Shown here one piece after another: positions 13,101 through 20,400 of a stretch of DNA of 64,000 nt. Source of the DNA: Candidatus Gastranaerophilales bacterium (lineage in GTDB: Bacteria; Cyanobacteriota; Vampirovibrionia; Gastranaerophilales; Gastranaerophilaceae); assembly GCA_016280955.1 (NCBI GenBank), contig JAEEHV010000023.1, positions 1-64,000 on the forward strand, given 5' to 3'. Made by a program: the position numbers and the translations under genes. Under the pieces are notes generated by a model. The model saw only the letters and a list, made by a program, of their open reading frames with translations, had not been told where the DNA came from and did not search any database. Within the stretch, counting starts at the first letter, position 1. Each line of letters starts with the position of its first letter.

Positions 13101-16100
13101 AGACACAACAGTATAATTATACTATTGCATATCGTGCGGATTCCGATACTCTTGCAAAAGACGGTGAAAACGCAAGAGATTACACATACATGAACGAAAG
13201 AAATACCCGTCTTAGCAACCTTATCCGTTATGACCACCTTGGTAACAAAACACAGGTTACAGGCAACCAGTCAATGACCTTTGTTGTCCACACGAATAAC
13301 ACCTTCGCTCAGGATAACACCGATGGTATGACAAGTGTATCACACGTTACCCACACAATCACCGTAACTTGGGAACAAGGCGAAAACCTTTCCGAATACG
13401 AATTAAAAGTTAACCAGGCACTTAAAAATATATATGACCAATACGGTGCTCCAAACAATATTGCTCACTCCGTTCATACCGTAACCGTAAAACCGGGTGA
13501 TACAAATGAAACTTATACAACAACAATCGACACCGGTTACTTTATGCAATTCTCGGTTGATCCCGAAAACGGTAAGTTGAAAGCAGTCGGTAATGAATTT
13601 ACATATTTATATGACGTAAGCGATTCGCTTGAAAACTTCATGTACTTATCAGGTGACAAGAAAGAAAACGGAACTTACGGTTCATCGTATGGTTACGATA
13701 TCATATATCGTGCAAATGCCGATACTTATAAAGACTATACATACCTTAACGAAAGAAATACAACTCTTGCAAACATGTCAATTAACCAATCACAAACGGT
13801 TGATATTGTTATCCACCTGAACAACACTTATGCTCAGGATACAACAAAAACCGGTTGGGAACAGCAGGCAAGAAGTAATGGTGCTGTTAATAAGGTAACA
13901 CGAACAATAACAGTTACTTGGACAGCAGGTGCATTAGGTACGGAAGATTCAGATGCTAAACCTGAAACTTTGGGCGAATTCCTTGATGACATTAACAGGT
14001 CACTTCTGGCAGCATCTACAGAATACGGTCAAATGTTTAATATTAGTGAAGACTATAGTATAGATGCTTATGTAGATGGTGAAGGCAAACTGCACTTTAC
14101 CGGTGATGAATACACCTATGTTAACAAAGTCAGCGATGCACTTGCTCAAAAACTTAAAATTGACACGTGTACAAAAGAAGGCACCTCTTACGGTAAGTCA
14201 TATAATTATACCGTAGAGTATGCTAATACTACAAATAATGTAAATGAATACACTTATGTCAACTATGACAACATGAGGCTGCAGAACTTTGATATTTATC
14301 AGAATCAGTATATTACAATCGTTACACACAACAACACAACCTTTGTTGCTGATTCAACAGATGACAGAATTATTAAAAATAATACTGTATTTATGCAAAA
14401 GACAACTTCAACTTATGTAATTACCTGGACTGCAGGAAGTACAGGTCATACGTTGACGGGCAGCGGATACAACAATAATGACAACGGTGTTCGTGATGGT
14501 GAAACCTTCGAAGAACTCAGGTTTGAACTTGAAAATTACGGTTCTATACATAATCTGCAGACGCAGGCGAGTGCTGTCTTAGGTAATGATATATACGGAA
14601 TACAGGTTAATATTGATTCAAATAACAAAATAACCCTTACCGGTAACGAATATACTTATATTCTTGGTATATCTTCGGAAATACAGGATAAGTTCAAGAT
14701 ATCAAATCAGGTCGGTGACGGTCATTACTATGAATCGTATGATTATAGTATAAACTTCAACAGCGATGGTTATACAAGACAGAATACAACTCTGTTGAAC
14801 TACGATACGCGGTTGGATAACTTTAGTATATTTGCAGACATGACAATGACACTTGCAACTCCTGAAGGTGGTAAGAGTATTGAAATCGACCACGATACAA
14901 CAATGCAGGAACTCAAAGAACGTCTGTTCAGCGACTATGGTATTGATGTAACAATCGAAGACCACACCGGAAGAATTACATTCACTCCGACACGTGCCGA
15001 TGAAGGATATTATATCCTCGGTATGGATACGGAAATGAAAGGTGCTCTTAAAGTTATTACCGGTGAAAACGGTGTATATACTTATGATTCCGAACAGATT
15101 ATTGCCGGTTCTAAAGCAGGAACATACACTACAACAATCTACCATGATGTAACTTCTACACTCGGTACTTTAGAAACAAGTGTCTTAGATAACTTTGATA
15201 ACTCTAATTCAAGAAATCTTCAGTATGTAGATGAATCTGTTACCGCAAAACTTAACACCAGAATATCAAAACTGAACGGATATGAAGGCGGAAATGGTAA
15301 CATTACTGTCCACTATGCAGACGGACTTGAACAGAATATAAGTGTAAGAGCTTCAATGACATTAGGACAATTGTTCAATGTATTACACGATTATGGTGTA
15401 GAAGCAGAAGTTCTTGCAGGCGGCAGAGTTACATTCAAATCAAACGATGGTACTTACGTCAAGAGCGCAGAAGGCGGTTCTAACCTGCTTGATGTACTGA
15501 ATATGTCAGATGTTTCAATTAAGGTTGAAGGTACAACCGTAATGAATTCTAAGACTCTGACAACAACAATCAGCGGTGAAACCACATACTATGCAACCGA
15601 AGATACTCTGCTCAGTGAATTTGCAGAAGGTATGCTTGAAGCAAACGGTGTAATTACCTTCCGTGTTAACGACAAGTATAAATCAGTTACAATTAACCAG
15701 GAAGATACTTTTGGAACCTTAATTAACAAACTTGAAGAAAAAGGCTTACGTGCAAAATTAGAAGCCGGCAGATTCTCATTCACAGGCGGTTTTGATACAG
15801 TATCTATCGTTCAGGCTGCTACATCATCTAATCTGGCAGCAATGATTGGTTTGGTTCAGAATTCTTCCGTCAGCGGATATTCTATGACAGACCGTTCGAA
15901 AACTATTATATCAACAACAACATACTCAGAAACCAAAGCATTGTCTGTTGTAAATTATGCGGACGATACAACCAAAATGGGCGCATTCAATATCAGCACC
16001 GGTACTCTGAGTGTATACAAAGACGGCAGAAAAGCAACTATACAGGTCAACAAAGCTGATACTGTTAAAGATATTCAGGATAGTTTACGTGCAGCATTAG

Positions 16101-17374
16101 GTCAGAACGTAAATGGTGACGATGAAAATAATATCAACGTTAAATTAGAAGACGGATTTATAAAAATCTATCAGAAAGGTTCAAATATCATTGTCGGTTC
16201 TAACGAAGATACAAGTAACTTTGGTGCAATAACAGGTATTATGGGTGATGGCACCGGTTCAACTGCAAGTACAAGATCCTTCTATAAGGCTAATGAAAAT
16301 TCCAAACTTACAGAATCCGGATTATTCAGAAATGGTGATATTACTACAGGTGACTTCGTTATAGGTGATGCAACAGTTACAATTGATGAAACAACAACAA
16401 TCGGTGAACTTGTTTCCATGATTAATACAAATCCTGATTCCAATGTAACTGCATACTGGGATAATATTGCCGGCGAATTCAGATTCAAATCTAAAAATAC
16501 AGGTGATTTCTACATTAACTTTGAATCAGGCTCAAGCAATATTACTGATGTTCTCGGATTTACAAAGAGTTATGTTGATGAAGATACCGGTGAAAATGTA
16601 TCATCAATCAATACTGATTCTCAGATAAACGGTAAGAATGCTAAAGTTACAATTAACGGTGCAACATACACAGCTGTTACAAATACAATGGGCAGCGATG
16701 TAACAGGTATTGATGGTATGACACTGAGCCTGAGAGGAATGTCAGCAGGCAGCTCTACCGTAATATCCGTTAAGAAAGATGTTCAGTCACTGGCACTTGC
16801 AATTAGTGATGTTATTGACGGATATAACGCATTAGTTGACAATATCAACAGCACATTAACATCAAAGAGCGAACTTCAGAATGATACAGAGTTGAAACGT
16901 ATAAGAAATCAGATAAAATCAATTCTGACCGGTACCAACAAGAACTCTTCTGCATTCAGAAATATTGTTGCAATCGGTATTGTAACAAATACTGCAGATG
17001 CAACAAATCTGTCAGTAGGAAGCGGTATCTTCAAACTCGCTCTGGATTATGATAAATTTGCAAAAGCATTTGAATCAGATTCAGAAAGCGTAAGAACATT
17101 ACTTATCGGTAAAGTTAATGAAGATGGCGAACTCATTGAAGAAGGTGTTTTAACCAGATTAGAAGCCTTTATTGATGAAACTCTCGACAGTGCGGGCGGT
17201 TATTTCGAAAGAACAGAAAATTCCTTTGACAAGCAGATTGAAAGAATAGATAATAAGATTGTTAAAGGTAATGCTGCAATAGAAAAATACCGTGAGCGAC
17301 TTGAGAAAAAATATATGTCTATGAACATATTGAACAGTAACATACAAACTCAATATCAGGTATACTTTAAATAA
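1154..17374 (+). CDS. giant FliD-like flagellar hook-associated protein 2 / filament cap protein (5406 aa) with tandem flagellin_IN-like modules
   Basis: FliD_N-like start (SISFGGQASGVDTSAWIEALVQMKQ), FliD_C-like end (INGATYTAVTNT..GMTLSLRGMSAGSSTVISVKKD..DGYNALVDNINSTL), colinear with the adjacent paralogue at both ends. Confidence 0.85.
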   Translation: MSISFGGQASGVDTSAWIEALVQMKQASLDTYQAKKETLEATASILDNVKSFFASFKGVISTVTNSNLGISSLDLFIQNLAETTNAEIASATVTTEAQEASYEVFVDQLATETQAVSNFFTNIITTTQSTASHDSLLSSIGISAGVFGVNIDGVEGTRTITIQSNDTIATLIEKFEKIGVSASYDAVNGWFAVDLSADNINDDIDGDGIKNTGIVEALALTNINSSYMSDLLEMLSYFTNTVIATETATISDFGITEAEFIINDANGGFTTHTIDLNGTFADLFSILAENGMRATFDENGSILIESENGNTISGGLAEQLGIIVTDNSYQTDTKSYSTVGAYSTETMMVDFSSSLGDIGAVTSNADTLRILNANNELISEITTLTAESSVDDLFAVLAQHGIAAALQNNVVVLESNTGNIIGGAIAENMGIATNYQYSTTIKEGQSTTSTSMVSYVASATDWVSDCLWDVWDSYSDADKILKVTHTDRYGTNQTYYYTVIEKNSIGSDGSVQKGTQFQDLINWYKEKDPTSTFKFNDNGQIFIDSNDCFYFEGKIAEYLGITGHTDTYTWTHGASTTVVSTDTVSYRVRKTDYISDVLWDNGWNSYSDADKVISAYSLTVDHTAGDATYQHTVQTLVGTFTIKPSITTILEDGTADGNSVTMQVGTTFEDFARWYTETIDTTASFAINNDGTISIDSNDTFHLEGRAITDLHLGIGTVGQTWTQGLEETTSYASVTYAVKMTDYISDTYTDDEWGHVNKTLSIYTSYIDHQDGGDGNSVYQVTIQQKVTEITIDEQTTFNDLADFLEGYDIHLTINDGIVTIDSGITNYLVEEPFQNYTVQNGVTIMTPGTGPSGVTQMLGHYGMTTSTLHQSWTTGTAATESTAAVFHAIQMTDYMSDTFTLSDWNSLASYTDSSGKSHSGKTIAIMHNYLDHETQTMKIENIANFTVDENTKFEDLRDFLATINTLGVSCTEISNTDSRLNITMGITNGVLTLDSNCCWIEGSIPNHYGVTFDTKQMTWTHGAITTQSSAPITYKTSNGDYIKDTFTQNDWNGTNKNIKIVYEQLNHDNHTVTTTTVNTTLTITDNTKFKDTSESEIIVDGVLKKGASLATELARYGITLDVKNGIVTLNSDRVAADSNQMYYALGAVIDHVGSKVDSFTQTWTLSTAESSGANVTYDIKGTDKIADTFSYNSDYNYHGIDNTNWSEINHDIVVRYSYLDHDTHQTVTVAASTITVDYETRLTDNYDSSLKVNGVTKTGTSLAKALSDYGITLSVSGGKVVMSSAKGPDGHIYYITGDIPDHYGISAMELGRVSQSWTFGTDTTGVSSQFAGSGGSPGSGIQYDDYIKDTFYEDVWKNSTNKNIVIKYSTLVHNGTSASTTVLITATITATDTTKFGQDVDSTVIVNGQTKNGKSLKTALADYGITLTIENGAVKMASDAIGTQVTGGVTHQAICYATGDIPDHWGISATTYGTISQTWTYATDNTSTKLYKYLIRDDDFVQDVYTDEDWAAVDKTIYVKSSYFDVNRGVAVTTILGTMTLTDTTKFGEDVNSSIIVNGQTKTKTSLKKALADNFSITMNVNSNGTIAVSSAPHSDGNIYFIDGVVTNGLGFQNTTTDQTWIYGTDVTGISGIYTGGTGDGPTGGTGIQMDDYIKNSFSKSEWTNVDKKIVVKYESLIQTSTSSTTILATATMTATDTTTFQGLADWLSGYGISLTIKNGAVTMSSKAQNIRTVDGVQYQDIFFMTGAIADHWGVSAPTYGAVSQTWTSNTSTTSGENKYRIYIDDYIQDKYKDAEWASKTTEQKTVYIKTSSYDVGTLTEGTETKASFVITDTTKYSDLQTFLANYNITMTINESNGSLNISSTPKDGVIYFADGIATSVIKDLGFDVSKASQTWTYGTDATGTTPVTFKARRGTDRISDTFTKANWNVTNKELIIRHDERDHANGTTKTTHVAHYTVTETTTFDDLDTWLTANGISMSLDDGVINIDSDCNNYVEGEIATWFGLSKSVISQTWTYGANVTESTSGIWYDANMDCRVIELKRDHDTIMLGADIYEMYYDYATHETKERKLGNIQFNAETTIRQYAEMLSAYTISLSVTDGNVSLSSKGAYVVFKGDTSNASTVVDIMGLGSTKTTYTHTIGNTQTSSSAVTYAIDINDTIYERFSNEWSSINKTLSIYESRLVTTGATPTTTVTVIATKTFGESSTFKDIQSWLSGYDISMSVGANGSFSASSSKNRYVSGDIASKVGLGSKDNNTTYTYGKSTTSSDKIKYTITVPTTVTKTITIEGSATGSSKIKDTAGFSGNTISLCYYYWDGGSNGSGTQKTLKTYTVGDHTWDDFKNWLASDGVNTSISMDNGTLKIFTGWTETYNGSVMRAAVGIEGGTSSISSTEYKGGLSARITKSNTGNVSLSSSTKLVDLGVSTGTQTLAGWHRTYNGVTWETKPDLTINVTDSTTVQDALNILNSTPGISASVSGGKVKLSHKNSGVDSGFLKYTGVVLEKMLGYSLSDSDGSAWSTISLLSYDTSATETKSGVKTKIVTTTVENTTTTSVVELKTSTKLSELGISSNQVFTITKHTNNVDFGSVQSTNVTWSTSQTFGDFMSAFNNVGGLTMSLSNGKVTVSPNGSGAYLSSAGSSNVLKLGTSTQTTTLKPLTAKSSGASNYATLNSQTTLDDLGVTSNTSVSVTRYKDSEHSGTQTAIATETITKTFTSSTKVGDLISTLNGITDFSASNDFSAGKVTLTGSNRAFVSSISSSLASALKLATSASSYYTNNTTYSIVTTASSNKTGVKASYNGAITTLKDLGINSAQTFTIVAHTNNTYAQDNTKANNCVKKFTFTWGVNETTADMKTKITTALDNAGISYTWGQNSDNGIGFGRIGTKGAPSRFRIFGSEHLYVESMSSSLMSALNLSSLGTSSYNYTVRYAKDDDKVTEPMLLNPRDMDIKLSDIRINNAQTLTFVVHNNSTFTVDNTNANKVVSTVTVTWTTSETLAEFEAKVQNTIQHNGVSDVTFGEVVDGRLNIKTGKWSYLTGVSTELRTKTGLKPNWQTDDYEMEYTASSKGNGNQSYLDDTRGPIGINDPDYSTSTLKKLGLTDQTLTFVVHKNENFVTDNDNAKNTTKTITLTWNTNETLGAFEKEVRNALNNEGVAAYNNFSITAQDGKITVTTGKWAYLSAASSGFTNTLGLAVKYNVDTSYSMVKTDADDQKAESIRLNDENGTGNSFQLSNMGISSNQSLIFVVHENTTFTTDNTNAQNVLKTITVDWTTTESLYDFERKIENAMVGTNAEGDVHLTVQGDGQLHLTTGKWAYLEGVSTQLANKTGLVYKDSNNKRYNYNIAYIASSNGTVNKAFLDDTNESINTMTLSKLGLNSDQTITFATHNNADFVTDNKNAHSVVTTTTLTWTTGETLYQFEKKVENALKAINPLNDGQVSITAKDGYITVKTGEWAYMTGTSQGLIDKTGLKYDTSKQKTKDYSIVYTDASDNTAESIFLNDSNGSENTFQLSNMGLSSAQSLTFVVHNNSTFMTDNTNASNTTQTITVTWDLGESLYDFERKIENAMVGTMAEGGVHLTVEKDGVLHLETNEWAYLSGVSAGLTQKTGLKYDESKHDKYSYDVIYTDKADNVQEQTFLNRRNTKLGNLSITSNQTMTFVIHTNNTFAQDFTDSVISGVSNSGTVSESSVVRAKDVTKTITVTWTTSETLEQFEDKVNETLYHLYEQYDDIPYSIPTDNDNFGTTLASGTEVKELDESHCDDYKNSGYSIHFEVDANTGKWKFTGNEYTYVQSISGVLQNAMHLDGNYNDSYTYTVNYRSDADKEVEYAFLNERNSTVNNFTIGTTNSLANAAARSFDVVIHTHKTFTQDNTDATSTSYTVGVTYTQKFTWTEGESLSEFEYRVNTQLKALYDQYGAPQDIAHSVHTMTVKPGVTTDNYTTSFDTAYFLEFGVDPQNGKLSIKGNEYTYIQNLGSFFTNDIHLNAQTQQYNYTIAYRADSDTLAKDGENARDYTYMNERNTRLSNLIRYDHLGNKTQVTGNQSMTFVVHTNNTFAQDNTDGMTSVSHVTHTITVTWEQGENLSEYELKVNQALKNIYDQYGAPNNIAHSVHTVTVKPGDTNETYTTTIDTGYFMQFSVDPENGKLKAVGNEFTYLYDVSDSLENFMYLSGDKKENGTYGSSYGYDIIYRANADTYKDYTYLNERNTTLANMSINQSQTVDIVIHLNNTYAQDTTKTGWEQQARSNGAVNKVTRTITVTWTAGALGTEDSDAKPETLGEFLDDINRSLLAASTEYGQMFNISEDYSIDAYVDGEGKLHFTGDEYTYVNKVSDALAQKLKIDTCTKEGTSYGKSYNYTVEYANTTNNVNEYTYVNYDNMRLQNFDIYQNQYITIVTHNNTTFVADSTDDRIIKNNTVFMQKTTSTYVITWTAGSTGHTLTGSGYNNNDNGVRDGETFEELRFELENYGSIHNLQTQASAVLGNDIYGIQVNIDSNNKITLTGNEYTYILGISSEIQDKFKISNQVGDGHYYESYDYSINFNSDGYTRQNTTLLNYDTRLDNFSIFADMTMTLATPEGGKSIEIDHDTTMQELKERLFSDYGIDVTIEDHTGRITFTPTRADEGYYILGMDTEMKGALKVITGENGVYTYDSEQIIAGSKAGTYTTTIYHDVTSTLGTLETSVLDNFDNSNSRNLQYVDESVTAKLNTRISKLNGYEGGNGNITVHYADGLEQNISVRASMTLGQLFNVLHDYGVEAEVLAGGRVTFKSNDGTYVKSAEGGSNLLDVLNMSDVSIKVEGTTVMNSKTLTTTISGETTYYATEDTLLSEFAEGMLEANGVITFRVNDKYKSVTINQEDTFGTLINKLEEKGLRAKLEAGRFSFTGGFDTVSIVQAATSSNLAAMIGLVQNSSVSGYSMTDRSKTIISTTTYSETKALSVVNYADDTTKMGAFNISTGTLSVYKDGRKATIQVNKADTVKDIQDSLRAALGQNVNGDDENNINVKLEDGFIKIYQKGSNIIVGSNEDTSNFGAITGIMGDGTGSTASTRSFYKANENSKLTESGLFRNGDITTGDFVIGDATVTIDETTTIGELVSMINTNPDSNVTAYWDNIAGEFRFKSKNTGDFYINFESGSSNITDVLGFTKSYVDEDTGENVSSINTDSQINGKNAKVTINGATYTAVTNTMGSDVTGIDGMTLSLRGMSAGSSTVISVKKDVQSLALAISDVIDGYNALVDNINSTLTSKSELQNDTELKRIRNQIKSILTGTNKNSSAFRNIVAIGIVTNTADATNLSVGSGIFKLALDYDKFAKAFESDSESVRTLLIGKVNEDGELIEEGVLTRLEAFIDETLDSAGGYFERTENSFDKQIERIDNKIVKGNAAIEKYRERLEKKYMSMNILNSNIQTQYQVYFK
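2859..7950 (+). repeat. repeat family A inside giant fliD-like gene, about 13 units with Q-[TS]-W-T anchors
   Basis: CAGACCTGGAC-like anchor near 2859, 3313, 3767, 4207, 4640, 5102, 5588, 6013, 6452, 6839, 7196, plus two more divergent units; spacing about 360-490 nt. Confidence 0.8.
8870..14400 (+). repeat. repeat family B inside giant fliD-like gene, about 13 units with FVVHNNxTFxxDNTNA anchors
   Basis: Repeated motifs QTLTFVVHNNSTF.TDNTNA...TVTWTTSETL..FE.K..NA...TGKWAYL.GVS; four consecutive units spaced about 420 nt near 10464, 10880, 11297, 11717. Confidence 0.8.
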
Positions 17375-17402
17375 CACAATAATCTAAAACAGAAAGGTAA
17401 TT

Positions 17403-20400
17403 ATGGCAATCTCTTTCAGCGGTTTAGCATCAGGCATGGATACGTCTTCTTGGGTAGAAGCACTTGTTTCTGTTAAACAGGCAGAAATAACAAAACTTGA
17501 ATCCAGTAAAACGGCGATTTCAGAAGCTCAGTCTGTGCTGAATAACATAAAAAGTTATTTCAGTTCTTTTGAAAGTCTTTTATTAAATATTACCGATTCA
17601 AATAAGTTTTCACAAAGAGATTTATTTACTTCAAACATTGCCGAATCAAGCAATGTATCTGTTTTAACCGCTACTGCCAGCAATACCGCCGAAAATACAA
17701 CGTACAATATTGAAGTAAACCAGTTAGCTTCCGCAACAGAAGTTAACAGCGGAATTAAAAAGAGCTATACAGTAACAGAAACTCCATACGCAAGAATGGA
17801 TACCAGATTATTTAATTTGATAACAGATGAGTATGGCAGTACAGATGTTCATGCTGCTGATATTACATTCTCTGTTGATAACCATCTGCGTACAATTTCA
17901 GTAGACGAAAATTCTACAATAGCCAGTTTTATTGACAATCTTGACAGTATTGGTATTGCAGCAAGCTATAATGAATCTACCGGTATATTTTCAATTAATA
18001 TGGCAACAGCAAATACTGAAAACGCAAGCATAAAACTGGTTAGTGATGCATCAGGTGTAATGCAGGCATTCAATTTGCAGGATGTTAATACCGGATATAA
18101 AACAGAAAATACAATTGAGATTGTTACCAGAACAGAAGATAACGGTGCAGTTAAACTTTCTACAAAGTTTAAAGACATGGGTATTACAGGCAGTAACTTA
18201 AATTATAAAATTGTTACTAATGATAATACTACAATTACACCAACCGGAACAAGTCGTCTGTTTACAGAAGATACCACATTAGAACAAGCATTCAATATAC
18301 TTCAAACCGAATACGGAATTTCAGCATCCATTGATGCAGACGGTGTAATAACATTCTCTTCCGGAACGGAAGGGAATGTGCTTGCCGGAAATTTAGCAAC
18401 AGCTATGGGATTGTCAATGGTCGAAAAACCGCATGTATCACTGACAAAAATGACATCTACGGCTATTGTATATTCAACGCAGGATACGCTTGTACATCGT
18501 GATTCAACACTTTCTCAGATAGGTGCCGTAAGAAATGCCGGCGACACACTTGTAATAAGAGAGTGTGACGGAGGTGAAGTAGTTGACACTATTACTTCAT
18601 TAACAGGAGATTCTACGGTTCAGGATTTATTTAATATCCTTACTTCATACGGAATAACAGGAACTATTGATGACGGTGTTATTAAGCTTAATTCAACAAG
18701 CGGTAATTTTGTTGACGGTAATATTGCTACAAATATAGGTATTCTCCAGCCGGTAGCAGAAACATATTATACAACAGCACCGACGACTATGACTTCCACC
18801 ACAGATATAAATCTGACCACTGCTTTACACAATATGTCAAGTGACGGTTCTGTAGTAATATATTCTCCTGTATATGGTATTGTTTCCGTTAACATAAATA
18901 AAGAACTTACCGTTCAGGGGTTCTGTGATAAAATTAATAACAGTAACTATGGTATAAAGGCTGAAATTGTAGGCAACAAGGTTAGACTCAGTGAATTAGA
19001 AGAAAGCGGTGCATACATAAAAGGTATGAGTTCTGTTTTACAAACAGCTTTGAAGTTAAGTGTCGGTGAAGATTATTCATACGACTCAACAACTATTAAT
19101 GTATATTCTAATACTGATTCGGGTTATTTGAGATACGGTGATGATGCAGTTGAGATTAACGGCGGTACCGTAATAAGTTCTATAAACGGATATAGCCACG
19201 GTAACGGTCAGATATTACTTCATCAAAACGGTGAAACAACAACAATTACGGTTGACTCAACTCTTACTCTGGAAGAATTTATCAATAATGAGATTATTGG
19301 TCTGGCACAATATGGTATAACAGGAAACATATTATCAGACGGTAAAGCCTATTTGACATCTGACAGTAATATTTATCTTGAGCAGATAGCAGGCGGCTCA
19401 CAAATATTGACGGCACTGAAATTAACACCTAAACAGCAAACATACAGCGGAAATCACGTTTGGGATACATCAAATCTCGGATATACTATTGTTACGGTAG
19501 AAACAGAAGCTGCAAAAGGTTCAGACAGAATTAATTCAACAATTCAAATAAACGGAACTACGGTAACAGCTGCAACTACCGGAACGTCTGCATTTACCGG
19601 CTCTCTTGTATTTACCGTAAACGGATACTATAAAACAGTTAATGTTGAGGAAGACGATACTTATAATTCTCTTATTGAAAAATTAGGTGCTGTTGGCATA
19701 AATGCATATATGACGCAGGGTAACTTCTATATTTCAAGCGGATATGATGACGTAAACTTTATTTCAGACCAATCGACTTCTAAATTTGCTGACTTCATAG
19801 GACTTAGTGGTCCGATGGCTCTGGGTGGATTTTCATCAACGCAAAATAATAAACAAGTTCTGGAAAAAGTAGTTACAGAAAAAGAAGACAAACTTTCCGC
19901 AGCGAATTATGCCGGTTTGCAAACAAAATTGAGCACTTTATCAATATCTACAGGTCAATTCTCATTATATAGAAATGGTCAAAAGAAAACCATAGATGTT
20001 TATGAAACCGATACTGTTGCAACTCTGCAATCCAGAATAAGTGAAAAATTCAATGATTTAAGTTTTGATATTGATGAAAACGGTTTCCTGAAAGACGGTT
20101 ATCTGAGAATTAAATCTTCTGATGCAAATGCAAATATAAGTATAGGTTCAACAAGCGATACTTGTAACTTCGTTGCAATTACAGGTATGACATCTGCAAA
20201 AAATAACGTACTGGAAAGTTCAAGACAACTGTATAAAGTTAATGACAAAACCTCTCTTGATGAAGAAGGTTTGTTCAGAACTTCGGCGAAAAAGAGTACT
20301 TTATTGAGTACTGTAGGTATAACAAGCGGTACGTTCAATATAAACAGAAATGGAACACAAAGGACAATCACAATTGAAGACGGTGATACGTTTGAAACAC

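Noticed and set aside
14702-15145. 147-aa minus-strand ORF inside the giant fliD-like gene (also 12575..12922, 11106..11381, 9634..9912)
   Set aside because: Antisense shadows of a low-stop, Thr/Asn-rich repeat gene; cysteine-rich, no RBS, no recognisable family
1154-17374. Reading the giant ORF as an RTX or Ig-like adhesin
   Set aside because: No GGxGxDxxx repeats, LPXTG or beta-barrel autotransporter end; both termini match FliD
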